DNA of 7,506 nt, from the NCBI GenBank assembly GCA_030917065.1, contig JAUPVL010000003.1:1-7506 (forward strand), read 5' to 3'. Source of the DNA: Patescibacteria group bacterium (GTDB taxonomy: Bacteria > Patescibacteriota > Saccharimonadia > CAILAD01 > BJGX01). Both the position numbers and the translations under genes were made by a program. Position 1 is the first letter of the stretch, and each line of letters begins with the position of its first letter. The notes under the pieces were generated by a model that worked only from the letters and a program-made list of their open reading frames with translations, was not told where the DNA came from and did no database searches. Below, in pieces: positions 1 through 4,637 of the stretch.

Positions 1-24
1 ATACTCGTATTACTCAATATTTAC

Positions 25-54
25 TTGATACCAGCATAACAATTATTGTATAGT
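25..54 (+). promoter_or_regulatory. Probable sigma-70-type promoter of the SH3-domain gene
   Basis: A TTGATA box at 25-30 (4 of 6 matches to TTGACA) and a TATAGT box at 49-54 (5 of 6 to TATAAT) are separated by 18 bases. This predicts transcription starting near 61 and a leader of about 30 nt that contains the SD sequence. A second overlapping TATAGA at 54-59 is an alternative -10. Seen in sequence; its use is inferred. Confidence 0.55.
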
Positions 55-81
55 ATAGATTATTGATAAAACAAACTAAAA

Positions 82-87
82 AAGGGG
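82..87 (+). promoter_or_regulatory. Ribosome binding site of the SH3-domain gene
   Basis: AAGGGG lies 4 nt before the ATG at 92. It is a slightly imperfect SD (GGGG in place of GGAGG) but well placed, and it fixes the start codon. Confidence 0.6.
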
Positions 88-91
88 AAAT

Positions 92-763
92 ATGCCACCA
101 ACAGAAGGACCACCATCAAGAAATGATGACGAAAGACTAACCTATAAAGATCTAGGGGCTGATAAACCATATGATTGGGCCAAAGAAGCTAAGGATGAAA
201 AAAAGCAAAAACCGTCTGTCAGGAGATTGCTCGGCGGATTAGTAGCAAGCGCAGCGGTGCTAGTAGGCGCACAATTGCATGCGACCAACACCAACAGCGA
301 GATAGATCCAATGGAACAATCCAACGAAACAGCTGGCTCACCCACACCTCTAGAGACAGAATTTGAATCAGGAGATAATGTCACTGTATTGACCCAGCCT
401 CAGTTTCAGTTCAACACCAATGACGTGAGTGTGCGTACCAGCCCCGCACGTATTGAGACAAGTGAAAATGAAGGAGACAACGAAGCCGACACCTCCGTAT
501 GGGGCAAAGGACAAACTATCACAGTGCTCCATGCAGTTGTTCGTGAAGACGAGCGCAATCCTGCTAATGGTAATTGGTATGGATTTATAGATGCCGATGG
601 CAAGACTTATTGGGTCAATGCAGGCGCACTGGAAGAAGCTGGTGTAGAAATAAGTCCCGCTACACAAGATGTAACAGTAGAATCATCTACCAACAGAGGC
701 ATAATAGCTCACAATGAATCGGGTGATGAAGCGACTATAGCTACCGCAGTGACATCAGAATAA
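92..763 (+). CDS. Membrane-anchored protein with extracytoplasmic SH3b-like domain
   Basis: Predicted 223-residue protein, complete from ATG (with SD) to TAA. Residues 1-45 are hydrophilic and charged, ending in a basic KPSVRR stretch. Residues about 46-64 form one hydrophobic segment rich in Ala, Val, Leu and Gly, best read as a signal anchor. No lipobox cysteine follows it, so a lipoprotein is unlikely. Residues about 66-105 are a Thr/Ser/Glu-rich linker. Residues about 108-182 look like a bacterial SH3 domain: a DVSVRTSP start (111-118), then NWYGF (161-165) and KTYWVNAGAL (171-180). The usual short first loop is expanded by an acidic insert at 122-135. The tail is acidic and disordered-looking. 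Bacterial SH3 domains in exported proteins often bind peptidoglycan, so a wall-binding or envelope role is plausible, but no catalytic domain is present and the exact role is unknown. The domain call comes from pattern recognition only. Confidence 0.75.
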   Translation: MPPTEGPPSRNDDERLTYKDLGADKPYDWAKEAKDEKKQKPSVRRLLGGLVASAAVLVGAQLHATNTNSEIDPMEQSNETAGSPTPLETEFESGDNVTVLTQPQFQFNTNDVSVRTSPARIETSENEGDNEADTSVWGKGQTITVLHAVVREDERNPANGNWYGFIDADGKTYWVNAGALEEAGVEISPATQDVTVESSTNRGIIAHNESGDEATIATAVTSE

Positions 764-778
764 ATACTATCTGATAAT
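749..778 (+). promoter_or_regulatory. Candidate promoter upstream of pyruvate kinase
   Basis: GTGACA (749-754, 5 of 6 to consensus) and GATAAT (773-778, 5 of 6) are separated by 18 bases. The pair straddles the stop codon of the SH3-domain gene and would start a transcript near 785. That leader would have no SD before either pyruvate kinase start. Two further -10-like boxes lie downstream, TAGAAT (782-787) and TATCAT (806-811), so the true start is unresolved. Confidence 0.35.
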
Positions 779-817
779 ATCTAGAATAATGCTTATGGTC
801 TGATGTATCATAGATGT

Positions 818-2350
818 ATGAGCACAGATGCATCTACTTTCAAACGTACTAAGATAATAGCCACTATAGGACCAGCCTCAGAAGAGAAACTAGAATCTTT
901 ACTCGCTTCCGGGGTAAATGGTGTACGGCTCAATCTCAGTCACAATACTCATGCCTGGCACGCCAATGTAATCAAGAAATCTCGTGACGCTGCTAAGAAA
1001 TTAGATCGCTCAGTTGCTGTAATAACTGATTTGCAAGGTCCCAAGATACGATTGGGCATCCTGAGCTCCAAATCTGTTGAGCTCAAGGCGGGGCAAAAAA
1101 TAGTTTTTTGTACCCAGAATAAGTGTGCAAAAGGCCACCTGCCCATCCAGTACGATTTTACTCACCTAGTAAAAAAAGGTGATAGTATCATGTTGCGTGA
1201 TGGTACTATCGAGTCCAGAGTGATATCAACTGGTAACAAAGAAATAACAGCAGAAGTACTCAACTCCGGTAAGGTCTCCAGTAATCACGGCATCAACCTC
1301 CCAGATACGGTATTTGACTCCAAAGAAATACTTACTCCAAAAGACCTGCAAGATCTGGAATTTGTGTATCAAAACGATGTCGACTATGTTGCACTGAGTT
1401 TTGTACAAACTGCCAATGATATAGCTCACCTCAGATCTTTACTTGCTAAAAACAAATCCCAGGCCAAGATAATAGCCAAAATAGAAACTCGATCTGCTAC
1501 TAAAAATCTGGAAGAAATTGTAGCTACTACTGATGCAGTAATGATAGCCAGAGGAGATCTGGCAGTAGAGACTAGCAATGAAGATGTACCGCTTATAGGT
1601 AGAGAGATCATACAGCTTGCCCGTACATATAAAAAACCAGCGATAATGGCAACTCAGATGCTTGAGAGTATGATATCTAGTCCTCAACCGACTCGAGCAG
1701 AAGTCAATGACATCGCTAGTGCAGTAAGTCTAGGGGTGAGTTGTGTAATGTTATCAGGTGAAACGGCAGCCGGCCAATATCCACTGCAGACTGTCCAGCT
1801 TATGAAGAGAGTTATATTGAAGTCCGAGAGTTATTACTCGCGCAATAGGTTGGAGATAGACTTCATACCAGAAAATGGCAAAGGTTCTGCTGAACTACCG
1901 GTCGATTACTCAGAACAGGTTGGTATAGTACAGAGGATGGTCACTAGTTCCCGTAAGCTACTGCGCAAGCCTATTTCGGCAGGAAAACTCGCAACTACCG
2001 ATGCACAGACTAGTGTCAGTATGGCTGCAATCACTCTTGCCGAACAAGTTGGTGCAAAGATCATACTTGCTGAGACACTTACCGGATCCACAGCTCTATC
2101 AATAGCAGCTCTTCGACCGCCTATGCCAGTGATTATCGCTAGCCCGAACAAAACGGTATGCAATCAAATGGCTATAGTATGGGGAGGTAAGCCATATCTT
2201 GTGTCCAAAAAACAACACGTCAGTGCTGGTATTATCAAGAAGCTCATAGCCAAAAAGAATCTAAGTCATGGAGATTGGGTAGTACAGGCTTTTGGTACAC
2301 ACTCGAGCGTAGTTGGCGGTACAGATACCGTCAGATTGCTCGAGATATAG
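818..2350 (+). CDS. pyk: Pyruvate kinase
   Basis: Converts phosphoenolpyruvate and ADP to pyruvate and ATP in the cytoplasm, the last ATP-yielding step of glycolysis. Numbered from the ATG at 818 (510 aa), the A domain opens with KRTKIIATIGPAS and VRLNLSH. The B domain runs from about 71 to 165. The signature stretch IIAKIET carries Lys221 and Glu223, followed by ARGDLAVE with Asp247 and ATQMLESM with Thr279. PTRAEV and MLSGETAAGQYP then close the A domain. The allosteric-type C domain follows a somewhat long linker (about 335-400). Catalytic residues are intact. DLQGPK at 71-76 replaces the DTKGPE of K+-dependent enzymes. An in-frame ATG at 803 adds MYHRC. I prefer 818 because it gives a normal N-terminus and has TATCAT 6 nt upstream, like the helicase; neither start has an SD. 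Triosephosphate isomerase follows 13 nt later. Confidence 0.95.
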   Translation: MSTDASTFKRTKIIATIGPASEEKLESLLASGVNGVRLNLSHNTHAWHANVIKKSRDAAKKLDRSVAVITDLQGPKIRLGILSSKSVELKAGQKIVFCTQNKCAKGHLPIQYDFTHLVKKGDSIMLRDGTIESRVISTGNKEITAEVLNSGKVSSNHGINLPDTVFDSKEILTPKDLQDLEFVYQNDVDYVALSFVQTANDIAHLRSLLAKNKSQAKIIAKIETRSATKNLEEIVATTDAVMIARGDLAVETSNEDVPLIGREIIQLARTYKKPAIMATQMLESMISSPQPTRAEVNDIASAVSLGVSCVMLSGETAAGQYPLQTVQLMKRVILKSESYYSRNRLEIDFIPENGKGSAELPVDYSEQVGIVQRMVTSSRKLLRKPISAGKLATTDAQTSVSMAAITLAEQVGAKIILAETLTGSTALSIAALRPPMPVIIASPNKTVCNQMAIVWGGKPYLVSKKQHVSAGIIKKLIAKKNLSHGDWVVQAFGTHSSVVGGTDTVRLLEI

Positions 2351-2356
2351 TATAAT
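2346..2356 (+). promoter_or_regulatory. -10 element of tpiA with predicted leaderless start
   Basis: A perfect TATAAT (2351-2356) sits directly after the pyruvate kinase TAG stop, inside a longer TATAGTATAAT. The ATG at 2364 begins 7 nt after the box, where transcription would be expected to start. No SD lies upstream of that ATG. No convincing -35 is visible; the hexamer at the right distance (2328-2333) is CCGTCA. Confidence 0.5.
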
Positions 2357-2363
2357 AATGCTT

Positions 2364-3134
2364 ATGAATAACACCTCAAAACTTATAGTAGGCAACTGGA
2401 AGATGAACACCACGCTTCCAGAAGGATCCTTGCTTCTCAGTAGGATCATCAAAGAACTTACTAATTTTACATATCCAGAATTGGTTATTTGCCCTCCTTC
2501 TACCCACCTGTATGCTTTTTCTAAAGAACTCGAAAAATCCAAAGGACCACTCAATATCGAACTAGGTGCGCAAAACATATCAGAACATGAAGAAGGTCCA
2601 TATACCGGTGAGATATCAGCAACTATGCTACACAATATAGCAAAATACGTGATAGTAGGGCATTCTGAAAGACGCAAGTTCTTCAATGAAAGCGATGCTG
2701 TGGACGGCAAAAAACTACAGACTGCTATACGGCATCGTCTCACGCCGATACTGTGTGTGGGTGAAGACCAGCAAGAACGTAGTGACGGCCATGCCAAGCA
2801 AAAAGTATTAGATCAGCTCAACACTGATCTTGCTCATGTGACTAGTCAGGAAATCAAGGACGTTATCGTTGCCTATGAACCAGTGTGGTCTATTGGTACG
2901 GGTAATTTTGCCAAACCCGCTCAGGTGGAGGAAATGGTTTGGCTTATCCATAACAATCTCATAGAGCAATTTGGCAAAATGGCAGGATCAAAAGTCAGGG
3001 TACTGTATGGTGGTAGTGTTGATGGTGAAAATGCCCGAAACTATCTCAATATCAAAGGTGTTGATGGGCTATTGGTGGGTGGCGCTAGTCTCAACTACAA
3101 GCAATTTGCCAAGATAGTACGAGCCAGCGCCTAA
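2364..3134 (+). CDS. tpiA: Triosephosphate isomerase
   Basis: Interconverts dihydroxyacetone phosphate and glyceraldehyde 3-phosphate in glycolysis. The protein is a cytoplasmic TIM barrel, usually dimeric. The 256 residues match the family length of about 250. Visible landmarks: VGNWKMN with catalytic Lys13; ELGAQNIS (67-73); GPYTGEIS (78-85); VGHSERR with catalytic His100; AYEPVWSIGTG (170-180), which fits the family signature and carries catalytic Glu172 and phosphate loop 6; and LYGGSV plus GLLVGGAS, the phosphate-binding end. After the loop hinge, NFA replaces the common KTA. The frame stays open upstream to a TTG at 2313 inside pyk, but that start would add 17 non-homologous residues. 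ATG 2358 is also possible and would add Met-Leu. I chose 2364 because the protein then starts as family members do and the -10 box lies 7 nt before it. It follows pyk and precedes ppa. Confidence 0.95.
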   Translation: MNNTSKLIVGNWKMNTTLPEGSLLLSRIIKELTNFTYPELVICPPSTHLYAFSKELEKSKGPLNIELGAQNISEHEEGPYTGEISATMLHNIAKYVIVGHSERRKFFNESDAVDGKKLQTAIRHRLTPILCVGEDQQERSDGHAKQKVLDQLNTDLAHVTSQEIKDVIVAYEPVWSIGTGNFAKPAQVEEMVWLIHNNLIEQFGKMAGSKVRVLYGGSVDGENARNYLNIKGVDGLLVGGASLNYKQFAKIVRASA

Positions 3135-3139
3135 AACTC

Positions 3140-3168
3140 TTAAAATTTTGTACTATCTAGGGTATAAT
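3140..3168 (+). promoter_or_regulatory. Probable promoter of ppa
   Basis: A perfect TATAAT at 3163-3168 lies in the gap after tpiA. The hexamer 17 nt upstream, TTAAAA (3140-3145), is a weak -35 match (4 of 6). Transcription would begin near 3175, leaving a leader of about 18 nt that carries the SD. ppa can therefore be transcribed apart from pyk-tpiA. Confidence 0.5.
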
Positions 3169-3181
3169 ACAACCTATTATT

Positions 3182-3187
3182 AAGGAG
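3182..3187 (+). promoter_or_regulatory. Ribosome binding site of ppa
   Basis: AAGGAG lies 5 nt before the ATG at 3193, a strong SD. It shows that the host uses SD-led initiation for some genes, in contrast to pyk, tpiA and the helicase. Confidence 0.75.
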
Positions 3188-3192
3188 AAATT

Positions 3193-3720
3193 ATGTCATT
3201 ATTAGATATTCCATATGGCGATAAAGCCCCAGAAGTAGTTAACACAGTCATAGAAAACCCCAAGGGCAGTCGTCTCAAGATAGAGTTTGAGCGTGAGCTA
3301 GGCAACTTTGTGCTGGATAGGGTCCACCAAACTCATCTTGGTAGCCCAAGTGATTATGGATTTGTACCATCTACTCTCGATGAGGACGGTGATGCATTGG
3401 ATATGCTACTGATATCAGATGACCCCATGCCTATGGGTCTAGTAGTGCCTACACGAGTGATTGGCGTGATGTATATGGTGGATAGCGGAGAAGTAGACAA
3501 CAAGCTCATCGGTGTACCAAGTGATGACAAGCACTATGATGACATCAAGTCTCTAGACGATGTGGCCGAACACTGGAAACATGCTGTCAAACACTACTTC
3601 GAACACTACAAAGATCTCAAAGGTGATATTGTAGAAATCAAGGGCTTTGCTGGATTTGATGAAGCCAAGATTATCTTCGAAGAATGCGTCGAGCGCTACA
3701 ACGAAGAATTTAAGAAATAA
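3193..3720 (+). CDS. ppa: Inorganic pyrophosphatase, family I
   Basis: Hydrolyses pyrophosphate to two phosphates in the cytoplasm, using Mg2+, and so pulls nucleic acid, protein and activated-sugar synthesis forward. The 175 residues almost match the E. coli enzyme, and the active-site numbering coincides for most of its length: Lys29, Glu31, Arg43, Tyr55 (DYGFVP), Asp65, Asp67, Asp70, Asp97, Asp102 and Lys104. The Tyr-Lys pair near the C-terminus is Tyr139-Lys140 in HYFEHYKDLKG. All metal and substrate ligands are thus present. The one oddity is DGDALDM where the family signature normally has Pro (DGDPLDV). It starts with a clear SD 58 nt after the tpiA stop and has its own TATAAT box. The next gene is convergent, 50 nt away. 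Confidence 0.96.
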   Translation: MSLLDIPYGDKAPEVVNTVIENPKGSRLKIEFERELGNFVLDRVHQTHLGSPSDYGFVPSTLDEDGDALDMLLISDDPMPMGLVVPTRVIGVMYMVDSGEVDNKLIGVPSDDKHYDDIKSLDDVAEHWKHAVKHYFEHYKDLKGDIVEIKGFAGFDEAKIIFEECVERYNEEFKK

Positions 3721-3770
3721 CAAAAATTACTAAGATATTTTTATTAAGCAATTGTCTATTTGATAGATAG

Positions 3771-4523
3771 TTATTTTTCTACTCGTTTCACAAGAGCGAT
3801 AGCGTAAGTTGGTTTTGGTAAACCATAACCATCAGGGGGCTGTTTGTCAAGATCAGGGGCAAATCTAGCAACCTTGATACTGTAACCGAGCTTGGTAGGA
3901 ACTTCAAAAGTTCCTCTTAGAAATTTCGGAAATCCCATACCACCCTTTTTGTGAAGACGATCGAGGTTTGCTAAGAAAATCTGTTTGTCTTCAGGAGTGA
4001 GGACTACATCTAAGAACTGGTCAAAAGCAATTTGTCTCGTGTCGGCAACTTCTGTTTCTTGAATGCTACTTTTTATCTCACCTAATAAGTTAACTCCTTT
4101 TCTACCGTGTTCTATGCCTTGGCAAGCTACTGTCAAAATATTCAACATACTTTTAAAATCTTTTTGGATTTCTTGTTTTTCTTTTTCGTACTGTTCTCCA
4201 GCTTTTTCAGCCTCTTCTACCGCCCATTCCGCCTGATTATCAGCTAGTTTATCTTCGCCCTTTTCGCGTAAGCCAGATTCTAAGGTACGATAAGGAACTT
4301 CGGCTTTGGCCATGGCATGCGCCTTTACTGGGTCTTGTACGAATCCCTGAGCTTCTACTGAGCTTACAGGATTGCCATCTCCAGGCTTATCTTCTTCAGA
4401 CAGACGATTCGGTATATCGCTATCGAATGCAGCTGTAAGCTCATCTCTTTCTACTTTCGCCGAACCGCCGGCACTATCTCCCGTTGGTTCTGTTTGTCCA
4501 GTAGGTCCTGTTGGTTCTGGCAT
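3771..4523 (-). CDS. Unrecognised acidic, soluble, partly coiled-coil protein
   Basis: Predicted 250-residue protein that I cannot assign to a family. It starts at an ATG with a strong SD (AGGAGG) and ends in TAA. Residues 1-20 are low-complexity, rich in Pro, Thr and Gly (EPTGPTGQTEPTG), and probably disordered. Residues 20-65 are acidic and also look disordered. Residues about 90-125 are rich in Glu, Lys, Ala and Gln (AVEEAEKAGEQYEKEKQE) and probably form a long helix or coiled coil. Residues about 125-190 look helical. The C-terminal 50 residues (FRG-type and GYSIKVARF, then TYAIALVKRVEK) have alternating hydrophobic residues suggestive of a small beta-rich unit. There is no signal peptide, membrane segment or recognisable catalytic motif. 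It lies between ppa (convergent) and the helicase (divergent) and has its own promoter, so it is likely a single-gene unit. The coding call is supported by length, SD and promoter; the function is unknown. Confidence 0.72.
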   Translation of the reverse strand: MPEPTGPTGQTEPTGDSAGGSAKVERDELTAAFDSDIPNRLSEEDKPGDGNPVSSVEAQGFVQDPVKAHAMAKAEVPYRTLESGLREKGEDKLADNQAEWAVEEAEKAGEQYEKEKQEIQKDFKSMLNILTVACQGIEHGRKGVNLLGEIKSSIQETEVADTRQIAFDQFLDVVLTPEDKQIFLANLDRLHKKGGMGFPKFLRGTFEVPTKLGYSIKVARFAPDLDKQPPDGYGLPKPTYAIALVKRVEK

Positions 4524-4528
4524 TGTTT

Positions 4529-4534
4529 CCTCCT
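4529..4534 (-). promoter_or_regulatory. Ribosome binding site of the acidic protein gene
   Basis: On the minus strand AGGAGG lies 5 nt before the ATG (complement of 4521-4523). This is the best SD match in the window and strongly supports both the gene and its start. Confidence 0.75.
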
Positions 4535-4560
4535 AAGTTAAAAGTTATCAGTTGATTTAT

Positions 4561-4589
4561 ATTTTATACAATATCGCAAACTTAAGCAA
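4561..4589 (-). promoter_or_regulatory. Probable promoter of the acidic protein gene
   Basis: Read on the minus strand, TTGCTT (complement of 4584-4589) and TAAAAT (complement of 4561-4566) are spaced by exactly 17 bases. This predicts a leader of about 30 nt containing the AGGAGG. It lies in the 114-nt divergent gap shared with the helicase gene. Confidence 0.5.
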
Positions 4590-4620
4590 TATCAGGACAT
4601 AAGAGAGCATTATCGGCTCG

Positions 4621-4631
4621 TATAGTACAAT
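4621..4631 (+). promoter_or_regulatory. -10 element(s) of the helicase gene, predicted leaderless
   Basis: TATAGTACAAT contains two overlapping -10-like boxes, TATAGT (4621-4626) and TACAAT (4626-4631). The second lies 6 nt before the ATG at 4638, so transcription would begin at or next to the start codon. No SD lies before that ATG and no clear -35 is seen. The 11-mer differs at one base from the one before tpiA (TATAGTATAAT). Confidence 0.45.
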
Positions 4632-4637
4632 AGATAT

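Noticed and set aside
142..384. Open frame on the minus strand inside the SH3-domain gene
   Set aside because: Antisense to a gene with a promoter, an SD and domain-like sequence; composition is typical of a shadow frame.
2313..2363. TTG at 2313 as the start of triosephosphate isomerase, overlapping the end of pyk
   Set aside because: It would add 17 residues unlike any family N-terminus, has no SD, and simply reads pyk coding sequence in another frame. ATG 2364 (or 2358) gives a normal start.
2261..2797. Open frame of 178 codons on the minus strand across the pyk-tpiA junction
   Set aside because: It is antisense to two well-supported enzymes, has Ser/Cys-rich composition typical of a shadow frame, and no SD or recognisable motif.
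3755..3767. Possible hairpin (TCTAT-TTG-ATAGA) between the convergent genes as a shared terminator
   Set aside because: Only 5 mostly A-T pairs with a 3-nt loop; the T-rich stretch is several bases away. Too weak to call.
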